A stretch of DNA of 64,000 nt, from the NCBI GenBank assembly GCA_048213135.1, contig PS015010.1:558001-622000 (forward strand). The letters run 5' to 3'. How positions within the stretch are numbered: position 1 is the first letter of the stretch; each line of letters opens with the position of its first letter. The notes under the pieces are model-generated. The model saw only the letters and a program-made list of their open reading frames with translations, was not told the DNA's origin and did not search any database. This stretch comes from Reclinomonas americana ATCC 50394. Taxonomy: Eukaryota; Jakobida; Jakobea; Jakobida. The translations under genes and the position numbers were made by a program. This document shows positions 7,841 to 15,943 of this stretch, piece after piece.

Positions 7841-9096
7841 TCGATGACCTGGTTTTCCCATTCCTTTTTAAAAGGAGTGGTGATCTTGATATAATTATCG
7901 GTGTAACCTTCCATCATGCCGTTTTTATTGCTTCCTTCAAACAAAACATGACGGGGCTGCCCGATGTGTTTGTTGCTGAAGTACTGCATTTTCTGGTAGC
8001 TCAGGTTACGGAGCTGCCTGTTGCGTTCGTGGCGTACCTGCATCGGAACAACAGGTTTCATATCATAGGCCAGCGTATTCACCCTTTCGGAATAAGTGAA
8101 TACGTGGAGATAGGAGATGTCAAGTTGATGCAGGAAGTCAAAAGTGTCTTTAAAATCCTCATCCGTTTCACCGGGAAAGCCAACGATGACATCCACGCCA
8201 ACACAACAATGGGGCATGAGTGCTTTGATCTGTTCCACGCGTTCGGCATACAGTTCCCTTTTGTAGCGGCGGCGCATGAGCCCGAGTATTTTGTTACTCC
8301 CGCTTTGCAGGGGGATATGAAAATGCGGCATGAATTTTTTGCTGCGGCTTACAAAACTGATGATTTCGTTGCTGAGAAGGTTGGGTTCAATAGAGGAAAT
8401 GCGGAAACGATCGATGCCTTCCACTTCATCCAGTTCTGTGATCAGTTCGAGAAAACTCTCTTCTTTTTGTTTGCCGCCATAGAGGCCTTTGCCGAAATCG
8501 CCCAGGTTGATGCCGGTCAGTACGACTTCTTTTGCGCCACCTGCAGCAATCTCTTTCACATTACCTATGACATTGCTGATGCTGTCGCTGCGGCTTTTAC
8601 CACGGGCAAGGGGTATGGTGCAGAAAGAGCAGTTATAATCGCAGCCGTCCTGTACTTTTAAAAAGATGCGGGTGCGGTCGTTGACAGAGTGAGAAGCTGT
8701 GAAACTGTTTACATCCTCAATATCGCAGCTGCAGATGCGGGCGCTGTCGCCTTTGGTGATCTCTTTAAGGTGATGGGCTATGTTGAATTTTTCGGCGGCG
8801 CCCAGTACCAGGTCAACCCCGGGTATTTCCGCGATCTCTTTGGGTTTGAGCTGGGCATAACAACCGGTGACCACTACCATGGCTTCGGGAGCTTTGCGTT
8901 GTATACGGCGTACCAGCATACGGCACTCCTTGTCGGCATTGTCGGTAACCGAACAGGTATTAATGACATATACGTCGGCCACGTCATCAAAATCCCTTTT
9001 TTCGAAACCGTCATTTTCCAGTAAACGGCCAATGGTTGAGGTTTCGGAGAAGTTGAGTTTGCAGCCCAGGGTATGTAACGCTACTGTTTTGTTCAT
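7828..9096 (-). CDS. mtaB: tRNA t6A37 methylthiotransferase MtaB
   Basis: 422 residues. Radical-SAM methylthiotransferase that converts t6A37 to ms2t6A37 in ANN-decoding tRNAs. The N-terminal UPF0004 domain has LGCKLNFSE, NTCSVTDNADKECR and VVTGCYAQ, giving the three cysteines of the auxiliary 4Fe-4S cluster; the radical-SAM motif is CDYNCSFCTIP (about residues 149-159), followed by LTGINLGDFG and a C-terminal TRAM-like region. CKLN and the overall length point to MtaB rather than MiaB or RimO. Confidence 0.93.
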   Translation of the reverse strand: MNKTVALHTLGCKLNFSETSTIGRLLENDGFEKRDFDDVADVYVINTCSVTDNADKECRMLVRRIQRKAPEAMVVVTGCYAQLKPKEIAEIPGVDLVLGAAEKFNIAHHLKEITKGDSARICSCDIEDVNSFTASHSVNDRTRIFLKVQDGCDYNCSFCTIPLARGKSRSDSISNVIGNVKEIAAGGAKEVVLTGINLGDFGKGLYGGKQKEESFLELITELDEVEGIDRFRISSIEPNLLSNEIISFVSRSKKFMPHFHIPLQSGSNKILGLMRRRYKRELYAERVEQIKALMPHCCVGVDVIVGFPGETDEDFKDTFDFLHQLDISYLHVFTYSERVNTLAYDMKPVVPMQVRHERNRQLRNLSYQKMQYFSNKHIGQPRHVLFEGSNKNGMMEGYTDNYIKITTPFKKEWENQVIEWTI

Positions 9097-9181
9097 TCAC
9101 TGCAAAATTAACGCATTTGATCCAGATGTGCCCGCCAGTGGCTGTTATGGTAAAAATCAGTCAACTGGATTAACTTGCGGT

Positions 9182-9625
9182 ATGATCAGGAAATATTTAC
9201 CATTTATATTCTTGCTGGCGGCAGCGGGTTTGTACATATATGTAAAGATGCACCAGCGTGGGAACGTGCCTCCCCGTAATGTGCCGCAGGATGAGCATGT
9301 TACCATTCCCGCAGTTGACCCGGGCAGCCATGAGAACCGGGAGGAGCCCTTTAACCGCCGTACGGCCCGGCTGATCTTTTCAAAGCATGCCCGTTGCCGG
9401 ATGGATTGCCGGCATATCGACGAAAGCGAAGTGAGGGAAATATTGGATAAGGGCAGTATCAATTATAACAAGATAGAAGAGGATGCCCGTGGGAAGAGTT
9501 ATCCGGTCGAGGGGGTGACACATGATAACCAGCGGGTACGGATCGTTTTTGCGCCGAAAGGAGATGAGTTAGTGGTGGTAACCTGCATTGACCTGGACCG
9601 GGACTGGAGTTGTGATTGTAAATAG
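9182..9625 (+). CDS. DUF4258 domain protein with N-terminal membrane anchor
   Basis: 147 residues. An N-terminal hydrophobic segment (YLPFIFLLAAAGLYIYVKM, residues 5-23) is followed by a DUF4258 domain: FSKHARCRMDCRHIDESEV, then EILDKGSINYNK and VRIVFAPKGDELVVVTCIDL. DUF4258 proteins are small, resemble mRNA-interferase-like folds in some families, and have no firmly assigned role. Here the anchored form is unlikely to be a toxin of a toxin-antitoxin pair, because no partner gene is adjacent. It is divergent from mtaB and followed directly by the right copy of the inverted repeat. Confidence 0.8.
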   Translation: MIRKYLPFIFLLAAAGLYIYVKMHQRGNVPPRNVPQDEHVTIPAVDPGSHENREEPFNRRTARLIFSKHARCRMDCRHIDESEVREILDKGSINYNKIEEDARGKSYPVEGVTHDNQRVRIVFAPKGDELVVVTCIDLDRDWSCDCK

Positions 9626-9627
9626 CC

Positions 9628-9815
9628 AGGTTGACATCTCTTATTCTTGAGGTTGACATCTTCATTTTTGAGGTTGACATCTTAAAACCCTAAAATACCC
9701 TAATAAGGATGATATCTTCCATTAGGAGATGTCAACCTGATTTCATACCTGATTTGGTTGAAAACACCCTATTCTCCGAAGAAAAATCCCCCTTTATCAA
9801 TTATCATTTTAACAG
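9628..9815 (-). repeat. right copy of inverted composite repeat with 13-bp motif array
   Basis: Reverse-complement copy of the 7141-7316 element, starting three bases after the DUF4258 stop. AGGTTGACATCTC-type motifs start at 9628, 9650 and 9671 (spacing 22 and 21 bp), with one inverted copy at 9726-9738. The core CCTAAAATACCCTAATAAGG is nearly identical to the left copy, while the distal part has small insertions. Confidence 0.85.
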
Positions 9816-9868
9816 CCACAACTTCAAAAAAGACGTAAGTTTGCTGTTCAACGATTACCGGTTCAGAC

Positions 9869-11365
9869 ATGAAGATCAAATCTTTCCTGGCAAAACCATT
9901 TGCCGGTTATATTCATAAACAGATCAGGAAGGGAATGGAAACGGCCGTGGCTGATCAGCAGGCCATCTTTAATCACCTTATCAAAACCGGTCTAAAGACC
10001 GAATTCGGCAAAGACCATCTCTTCGCTGACATAAAATCCCATGCCGATTTTGTACAAAGGGTGCCCATCCGCGATTATGAGGCCTTTAAACCTTATATCG
10101 AAAAAATAAAATCAGGTAAGCATAATGTGCTGTGGAAAGGTCAGCCCATCTATTTCGCCAAAACAAGCGGTACCACCAGCGGCATCAAGTATATCCCCAT
10201 CACTAAAGACTCTATTCCCAATCATATCAACACGGCCCGTAACGCGTTACTGAGCTATATGGCTGAAACGGGCAACACCCGCTTTGCCGATGGTAAACTG
10301 ATCTTCCTGAGCGGCTCGCCCGAACTGGAACGCATCGGCGGTATACCTACAGGACGCCTGAGTGGTATCGTCAATCACCACGTTCCCAAATACCTGCGGT
10401 CCAACCAGTTACCGTCTTACACTACCAACTGTATTGAAGAATGGGAAGAAAAACTGGATAAGATCGTGGAAGAAACGATCAACCAGAACATGACCCTCAT
10501 CAGCGGTATACCACCATGGATGCAGATGTATTTTGACCGCCTGGAAGAAAAGAGCGGTAAAAAAGTAGGAGAACTCTTTCCCAACTTCAGCGTGATGGTA
10601 CAGGGCGGCGTCAATTTTGAACCTTACAAGGCTAAACTCTTCGAAAGCATCGGACGCAAAACGGATACCATTGAATTGTTTCCCGCCAGCGAAGGCTTTT
10701 TCGCCTTCCAGGATTCACAGGAAGCAGAAGGGTTATTACTCAATACCAACAGCGGTATCTTCTTTGAGTTCATACCAGCAGGGGAAATCTTTAACGAAAA
10801 CCCAACCCGTCTTACTTTACAGGACGTTAAGGTTGGAGAGAACTATGCCCTCATCATCAGCAGCAACGCCGGGCTCTGGGCTTACAATATCGGTGATACG
10901 GTAAAATTCGTTTCCACCGAGCCTTACCGCCTGGTCGTTAGCGGCAGGATCAAACATTTTATTTCCGCCTTCGGTGAACACGTTATTGGAGAAGAAGTGG
11001 AATCGGCCCTGCTCAAAGCGGCTGATGAAGAAAATGTTCATATTACGGAGTTTACCGTGGCGCCTATGATCTCGCAGGACGGAGGTAAAAGCTACCACGA
11101 GTGGTTCATAGAGTTTGAGAATACGCCACAGAATATGGCAGAGTTTTCCAGGAAGATTGATGACAACCTGCGTCATAAGAATGTGTATTACGATGACCTC
11201 ATATCCGGGAATATACTCCAGCAACTCAAAATATCACCTGTTAAAAAGAACGGCTTCATCAATTATATGAAAGCCATCGGCAAACTGGGCGGACAAAATA
11301 AAGTGCCGCGACTCAGCAACGACAGGGAGATTGCAGAAGGGCTGAAAGATTTTGTTACACATTAA
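9869..11365 (+). CDS. GH3 auxin-responsive promoter family acyl-adenylating enzyme
   Basis: 498 residues of the GH3 family, ANL-type enzymes that adenylate a carboxylate and, in plants, conjugate it to an amino acid. Motif 1 TSGTTSG lies at residues 99-105, then NFEPYK, ELFPASEGFFAFQD, YNIGDTVKF and SGRIKHFISAFGEHV. Bacterial GH3 proteins, common in Bacteroidota, have no settled substrate; auxin conjugation should not be assumed. It stands alone between the inverted repeat and the arginine operon leader. The ATG start at 9869 gives the normal N-terminus. Confidence 0.9.
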   Translation: MKIKSFLAKPFAGYIHKQIRKGMETAVADQQAIFNHLIKTGLKTEFGKDHLFADIKSHADFVQRVPIRDYEAFKPYIEKIKSGKHNVLWKGQPIYFAKTSGTTSGIKYIPITKDSIPNHINTARNALLSYMAETGNTRFADGKLIFLSGSPELERIGGIPTGRLSGIVNHHVPKYLRSNQLPSYTTNCIEEWEEKLDKIVEETINQNMTLISGIPPWMQMYFDRLEEKSGKKVGELFPNFSVMVQGGVNFEPYKAKLFESIGRKTDTIELFPASEGFFAFQDSQEAEGLLLNTNSGIFFEFIPAGEIFNENPTRLTLQDVKVGENYALIISSNAGLWAYNIGDTVKFVSTEPYRLVVSGRIKHFISAFGEHVIGEEVESALLKAADEENVHITEFTVAPMISQDGGKSYHEWFIEFENTPQNMAEFSRKIDDNLRHKNVYYDDLISGNILQQLKISPVKKNGFINYMKAIGKLGGQNKVPRLSNDREIAEGLKDFVTH

Positions 11366-11628
11366 TTATCTCCTCTGTTGGTAAATTCCTTGCTCTCAAA
11401 ACGACTTCACTTAGTTTAACAACTGGTTGTAGTCTGTTGTCAGTTGTCTGTCGCCCCTTACCATTCATCATTAATACAAGGTTAATTTTTAAACTTTTGC
11501 ATCATTTTTGCGTCCATTATTGCGAAAACAGTTAGTTTTGCGTCAACAATTACAATAAAGGTCAATTGACAAACAACATCACATACACAAAAACTACCAC
11601 TTTCATTTCCATTGAAAGGGTTTTTGCT

Positions 11629-11676
11629 ATGGAAAATGTGTTTGAGTCTCTCCCGCGACCGCGACGTGGTTGCTGA
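11629..11676 (+). CDS. arginine operon leader peptide (candidate)
   Basis: A 15-codon ORF encoding MENVFESLPRPRRGC, starting with ATG and ending in tandem stops TGA TAG. It is preceded by GAAAGGG eight bases upstream of the ATG, a Shine-Dalgarno-like site that is uncommon in this phylum. Three of its last six codons are arginine (CGA, CGA, CGT). It lies 86 bp upstream of the first arginine gene and its stop is inside a hairpin. These features are what an arginine-sensing attenuator or translation-coupled leader would show. The peptide as a known family is not something I can confirm. Confidence 0.6.
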   Translation: MENVFESLPRPRRGC

Positions 11677-11708
11677 TAGGACGAGTAGTTAAAAGCTACC
11701 CCTGTCAG
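11673..11708 (+). promoter_or_regulatory. hairpin overlapping leader stop, upstream of arginine operon
   Basis: CTGATAGG (11673-11680) pairs with CCTGTCAG (11701-11708) with one G-U pair, and an inner stem GTAG/CTAC (11685-11688 and 11696-11699) stacks inside. A ribosome paused at the arginine codons 11656-11667 would cover the 5' arm. There is no T-run after it, so it is not a classical terminator; Rho-dependent or translational control would be needed. The rest of the 397-bp gap 11366-11762 shows a possible -7 box TAGTTTTG at 11533-11540 and CAGTTGTC-type repeats near 11440. Confidence 0.5.
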
Positions 11709-11762
11709 TGAAAAAATCTCCGCAACTTTCTACATTAATTTATTCATTTTCAATTTTCAGAA

Positions 11763-12464
11763 TTGGAAACAAATGACATCCTTATAAGGGTTGCCACATC
11801 TGCTGACAACCATTATGCGAACATCATCACCGACGAAATGGAAGCTTCTGCCAAAGCCAGGGGCACCGGTATCGCCAAGCGTTCACCTGATTATATCATA
11901 CAAAAGATGAACGAAGGCAAAGCCGTGATTGCCCTTACTTCAAAGGGTGATTGGGTAGGCTTTTGCTATATCGAGGCCTGGGGGCACGAACAATTTGTAG
12001 CCAACAGCGGGCTGATCGTTTCGCCGGCATTCCGTAAAAGCGGCGTAGCCAAGTCCATTAAGGAAAGGATCTTCCGGCTCAGCCGGGAAAAATATCCTGA
12101 TGCCAAGATATTCGGGTTGACAACCGGCCTGGCAGTGATGAAGATCAATTCCGACCTGGGATACGAACCGGTAACCTATTCAGAACTTACAGACGATGAG
12201 GAATTCTGGGCGGGTTGCAAAAGTTGCGTGAACTATGACATCCTCATGAGTAAGGACCGTAAGAACTGTATGTGTACTGCCATGCTGTATGACCCTGCCG
12301 ATCATTATGAACCGGAGGAAACCGCGGCCAATTTCAAAAAACATTCACGGCTGTATGAACGTTTCACAGCGATCAAACAAAGCCGCCTGCTGAAACTGCT
12401 TACCAAAAAAGATGGCAGTAAACGCAGCGGGAAAAAATTATTGCATTATTTCTTTAACCTCTAA
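11763..12464 (+). CDS. GNAT-family N-acetyltransferase, probable first enzyme of arginine synthesis
   Basis: 233 residues. The N-terminal 135 residues form a GNAT acyl-CoA transferase fold (ILIRVATSADN, then SGLIVSPAFRKSGVAKSIKE with the acyl-CoA loop RKSGVAK). The C-terminal part is Cys-rich (CKSCVNYDIL, NCMCTAMLYD) and specific to Bacteroidota homologues. Its place at the head of the arg operon suggests it acylates glutamate with acetyl- or succinyl-CoA in the role of ArgA. The start is TTG at 11763; an in-frame TAA at 11736 excludes a much longer protein. Confidence 0.8.
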   Translation: METNDILIRVATSADNHYANIITDEMEASAKARGTGIAKRSPDYIIQKMNEGKAVIALTSKGDWVGFCYIEAWGHEQFVANSGLIVSPAFRKSGVAKSIKERIFRLSREKYPDAKIFGLTTGLAVMKINSDLGYEPVTYSELTDDEEFWAGCKSCVNYDILMSKDRKNCMCTAMLYDPADHYEPEETAANFKKHSRLYERFTAIKQSRLLKLLTKKDGSKRSGKKLLHYFFNL

Positions 12465-12475
12465 AACCGGTGTTC

Positions 12476-13678
12476 ATGTCAAAAAAAGTTGTGTTGGGCT
12501 TTAGTGGCGGGCTGGATACGTCGTATTGCGTAAAATATTTTATCGAAGAAAGACAGTACGAGGTTCACTCGGTGATCGTGAATACCGGCGGTTTCTCTGA
12601 AGAGGAACTTCGCCAGGTAGAAGCGCATGCCTACAAACTGGGTGTAACCACGCATACTACCATCGATGCTGTGGAATCTTACTACAACCGTATCATCCGT
12701 TTTCTCATTTATGGTAACGTCCTCAAGAACAACAGTTACCCCCTCAGTGTGAGCGCCGAACGGTTGAGCCAGGCCCTCTGTATTGCTGAACACGTGCAGC
12801 AACTGGGTGCCGATGCGGTAGCGCATGGCAGTACCGGCGCGGGTAACGACCAGGTTCGTTTTGATATGATCTTCAATATTATGATCCCCGGCGTGGAGAT
12901 CATTACCCCCATCCGCGATATGTCGCTCAGCCGCGAGGAAGAGATCGCCTACCTTAAAAGCAAGGGAGTTGACATGAACTTTGAAAAAAGTATGTACTCT
13001 ATCAATAAAGGCCTCTGGGGTACCAGTGTGGGTGGAAAAGAAACCCTGAACAGCAACGGTATGCTCCCTGAATCGGCCTGGCCTACTCAGGTAACGGAAA
13101 CGGGTACACGTAATGTAGAATTATACTTTGAAAAAGGAGAGTTGAAAAGCGTAAACGGGCAGATTTTTGCTCACCCGGCTAAAGCCATTCAACACCTGCA
13201 GCAGATCGCAGGTCCGTACGGTGTGGGCAGGGATATTCATGTGGGCGATACCATCATCGGCATAAAGGGCAGGGTAGGGTTTGAAGCGGCGGCGCCCATG
13301 ATCATCCTGAAAGCCCACCACAGCCTGGAAAAACATGTACTCACCAAATGGCAACTCAACTGGAAAGACCAGTTGGCTCTTTTTTATGGCAACTGGCTGC
13401 ACGAAGGACAGGTGCTCGACCCGGTAATGCGGGATATAGAAGCCTTCTTCACCAGCACACAGGAGAACGTTACCGGTAAAGTATATGTAGAACTGCAGCC
13501 CTACCGTTTCCAGGTTACGGGTATTGAATCGGAGTATGACCTGATGAGCAGCCGCTTTGGAAAATATGGTGAGATGAACAATGGCTGGACCGGTGATGAT
13601 GTCCGTGGCTTCTCTAAAATATTCGGCAATGCCGTTACCATTTATCACGCAGTAAAAAACAATGCACATGCCAGCTAA
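12476..13678 (+). CDS. argG: argininosuccinate synthase
   Basis: About 400 residues. Joins citrulline and aspartate with ATP to form argininosuccinate. The PP-loop motif GFSGGLDTSY lies at residues 7-16, with HGSTGAGNDQVRFD further on, both diagnostic. ATG at 12476 is preferred over the Met two codons upstream. It starts 11 bases after the GNAT gene and overlaps argC by 17 bases, so it is part of the arginine operon. The sequence is the divergent ArgG subtype seen in Bacteroidota. Confidence 0.95.
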   Translation: MSKKVVLGFSGGLDTSYCVKYFIEERQYEVHSVIVNTGGFSEEELRQVEAHAYKLGVTTHTTIDAVESYYNRIIRFLIYGNVLKNNSYPLSVSAERLSQALCIAEHVQQLGADAVAHGSTGAGNDQVRFDMIFNIMIPGVEIITPIRDMSLSREEEIAYLKSKGVDMNFEKSMYSINKGLWGTSVGGKETLNSNGMLPESAWPTQVTETGTRNVELYFEKGELKSVNGQIFAHPAKAIQHLQQIAGPYGVGRDIHVGDTIIGIKGRVGFEAAAPMIILKAHHSLEKHVLTKWQLNWKDQLALFYGNWLHEGQVLDPVMRDIEAFFTSTQENVTGKVYVELQPYRFQVTGIESEYDLMSSRFGKYGEMNNGWTGDDVRGFSKIFGNAVTIYHAVKNNAHAS

Positions 13679-14663
13679 GATCAGGACCGGGATAGTAGGT
13701 GGCGCCGGGTATACCGGTGGCGAATTGACCAGGATATTGCTGAATCATCCGGGTGCTGAACTGTTGTTTGTACACAGCAAAAGCAATGCGGGAAATCCGG
13801 TGGCCGCGGTGCACAGCGATCTGTCGGGCGATACCAACCTGCTCTTTACCGGCGACACCAGCTTTATGGGGAATGACGAAATCGATGTATTATTCCTTTG
13901 CCTGGGACATGGCGAAGCCCGTCGTTTCCTGGAGGCACAAACCGTGTACCCCAAAATAAAGATCATCGATCTTTCACAGGACTTCAGGCTGAAAGACAGC
14001 AGCAGTATCGGCGACAGGACCTTTGTATATGGTCTCCCTGAACTGAACCGAGCCGGTATCGGCAATGCATCGAATATTGCTAACCCGGGCTGTTTTGCCA
14101 CAGCCATACAATTAGGTCTGCTGCCATTGGCACAGGCAGGCCTGGTCACTGATATTTATACAACCGGAATTACCGGCTCAACAGGTGCAGGACAGGGACT
14201 GAGTGCTACTTCCCACTTCACCTGGAGGGCCAATAATATACAGGCTTACAAAAGCCTCCAGCACCAGCACCTGGCCGAGATCGGGGAGTCGCTGGGACAA
14301 TTGCAACCGGGTACAGACATCGACATCAGCTTTGTACCCTGGCGCGGCGACTTCACCCGTGGCATCTTCATCAGCTCTCAGTTAAAATGCGACTGGAGCG
14401 ATAAGGAGATCAATAACCTGTATGAAGCCTATTATGCTGAGCATCCTTTTGTAACCGTATGCACAGATCCCATTTTTCTGAAACAGGTAGTGAACACGAA
14501 CAAAGCGGTGATCCATATTGAAAAAGTAGGGACCAAACTGGTCGTACACAGCGCCATCGACAACCTGCTGAAAGGAGCCAGCGGACAGGCAGTACAGAAC
14601 ATGAACCTCCTGTTCGGATTTGAAGAAACGATGGGGCTGAAACTGAAAGCGAACTTTTTTTAA
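13662..14663 (+). CDS. argC: N-acetyl-gamma-glutamyl-phosphate reductase
   Basis: 333 residues. NADPH-dependent reduction of N-acyl-glutamyl phosphate to the semialdehyde. GIVGGAGYTGGEL at residues 10-22 is the Rossmann loop; the catalytic cysteine is C144 in NPGCFATA. GSTGAGQGLS also fits the family. Start is ATG at 13662 or the second ATG at 13668, both inside the end of argG. A strong hairpin follows the stop codon. Confidence 0.95.
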   Translation: MHMPAKIRTGIVGGAGYTGGELTRILLNHPGAELLFVHSKSNAGNPVAAVHSDLSGDTNLLFTGDTSFMGNDEIDVLFLCLGHGEARRFLEAQTVYPKIKIIDLSQDFRLKDSSSIGDRTFVYGLPELNRAGIGNASNIANPGCFATAIQLGLLPLAQAGLVTDIYTTGITGSTGAGQGLSATSHFTWRANNIQAYKSLQHQHLAEIGESLGQLQPGTDIDISFVPWRGDFTRGIFISSQLKCDWSDKEINNLYEAYYAEHPFVTVCTDPIFLKQVVNTNKAVIHIEKVGTKLVVHSAIDNLLKGASGQAVQNMNLLFGFEETMGLKLKANFF

Positions 14664-14666
14664 GTT

Positions 14667-14704
14667 TCCCTGCAGGCCGCGCCAGGAAGACGGGCCTGCA
14701 GGGA
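14667..14704 (+). other. intra-operon hairpin between argC and argD
   Basis: Perfect 12-bp stem TCCCTGCAGGCC / GGCCTGCAGGGA with a 14-base loop, starting four bases after the argC stop and ending 19 bases before argD. No T-run follows, so termination is unlikely; a role in mRNA processing or 3' protection is possible. Confidence 0.6.
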
Positions 14705-14723
14705 ATAACCTTATTCAACCACG

Positions 14724-15857
14724 ATGAAACTTTTTGACGTATATCCCATAAATGACATCACCATTGCCAAAGCGGCGGGTAATTATGTATGGGATGATAA
14801 AGGAGAGCAATACCTTGACCTCTACGGCGGCCATGCCGTGATCTCCATCGGGCATACGCATCCCCATTACGTAAAGCGCATAGAAGACCAGCTGCATAAA
14901 GTAGGTTTCTATTCCAATTCGATAAAGATCCCTTTGCAGGAAGAACTGGCGGAAAAACTGGGGAAACTGTCCGGTAAGGAAGACTACCAGCTTTTTCTCT
15001 GTAACTCCGGCGCGGAAGCCAATGAGAACGCGATGAAGCTGGCCTCTTTTTATAACGGCCGGAAAAAGATCGTGGCTTTCAGTAAAGCCTTTCATGGCCG
15101 TACATCGCTGGCTGTAGCCGCAACGGATAACCCGAATATTGTAGCGCCGGTGAACGCGACGGACAATATCGTATTTCTTCCGTTTAATGATGCCGCCTCG
15201 CTGCAACAATTCTTTGCTGAACACGGAAACGAAATTGCCGGGGTGATCATGGAAGGTATACAGGGTGTAGGTGGCATACATGTGGCGACAGATGAGTTCC
15301 TGCAAACCGCCAGGCAGGTATGCGATGAATACAATGCCATCCTGATTGCCGACTCGGTACAATGCGGTTACGGAAGAACAGGGCAATTCTATTCGCATGA
15401 CCACAGCGGCATACAGGCTGATGTTTATTCTATGGCCAAGGGCATGGGCAACGGTTTCCCGGTAGCGGGCATTTCCATAGCACCCAAACTGCACCCCAAA
15501 CATTTTATGCTGGGTACCACATTTGGTGGCAATCACCTGGCCTGCGCCGCGGCATTGTCGGTGCTGGAAGTGATGGAAGAAGAACAACTGATGTCAAATG
15601 CAGCTGCAACAGGCAACTACCTGCTGGAAGAGTTAAAGCAATTGCCCGGCATTAAAGAAGTGAGGGGCAGGGGCCTGATGATCGGTATTGAACTGCCCGC
15701 GGAAAAAGCGGAAGTAAAAAAGAACCTGCTGTTCAAACATAAAATTTTCACCGGCGAAGCGAAACCCAATGTCATCCGCTTATTGCCGGCGCTGAACCTG
15801 GGCAGGAAAGAAGCAGATCGTTTCCTGGACGCGTTGAAAAAAGAGCTGTCTGCTTAA
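14724..15857 (+). CDS. argD: acetylornithine/succinylornithine aminotransferase
   Basis: 377 residues of class III PLP aminotransferases. Transfers an amino group from glutamate to N-acyl-glutamate semialdehyde. Visible are GGHAVISIGHTHP, CNSGAEANENAMKLA, FHGRTSLA, the DSVQCGYGRTG cofactor aspartate region, and the PLP lysine K239 in SMAKGMGNGFP. Length is normal for ArgD. It follows argC after a 60-bp gap containing the hairpin, and precedes an 86-bp gap that contains a dispersed repeat, so the operon is interrupted here by non-coding structure. Confidence 0.93.
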   Translation: MKLFDVYPINDITIAKAAGNYVWDDKGEQYLDLYGGHAVISIGHTHPHYVKRIEDQLHKVGFYSNSIKIPLQEELAEKLGKLSGKEDYQLFLCNSGAEANENAMKLASFYNGRKKIVAFSKAFHGRTSLAVAATDNPNIVAPVNATDNIVFLPFNDAASLQQFFAEHGNEIAGVIMEGIQGVGGIHVATDEFLQTARQVCDEYNAILIADSVQCGYGRTGQFYSHDHSGIQADVYSMAKGMGNGFPVAGISIAPKLHPKHFMLGTTFGGNHLACAAALSVLEVMEEEQLMSNAAATGNYLLEELKQLPGIKEVRGRGLMIGIELPAEKAEVKKNLLFKHKIFTGEAKPNVIRLLPALNLGRKEADRFLDALKKELSA

Positions 15858-15865
15858 ATGAATCG

Positions 15866-15930
15866 CTGAAAAAGGGTATGCGGTACAAGTGAGTGACACA
15901 ACGATGTCCCAGTAGATACTGCAGCCGGTA
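15866..15930 (+). repeat. dispersed repeat, GTACAAGTGAGTGACACAAC type, copy 1
   Basis: Begins GCTGAAAAAG, contains GTACAAGTGAGTGACACAAC plus GATGT, and ends near TACTGCAGCCGGT. An inverted copy lies at 21448-21512 after dxr, with at least 25 identical consecutive bases and matching flanks. It fills most of the 86-bp argD-argF' gap. Confidence 0.8.
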
Positions 15931-15943
15931 ATAAAAAATAAAA

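Noticed and set aside
9182-9625. Toxin of a toxin-antitoxin pair
   Set aside because: DUF4258 occurs in some such contexts, but this one is membrane anchored and has no adjacent antitoxin-like gene.
9628-9740. Regularly spaced GGTTGACATCT units as a possible CRISPR array
   Set aside because: The units are 11-13 bp with 9-10 bp between them, one is inverted, and no cas gene is near. The whole block recurs in reverse at 7.2 kb, so it is a dispersed repeat.
9709-9918. Reading frame starting MISSIRRCQP, similar to a minus-strand frame ending at 7236
   Set aside because: The peptide similarity comes from the shared DNA repeat. Neither frame has coding features and one overlaps the GH3 start.
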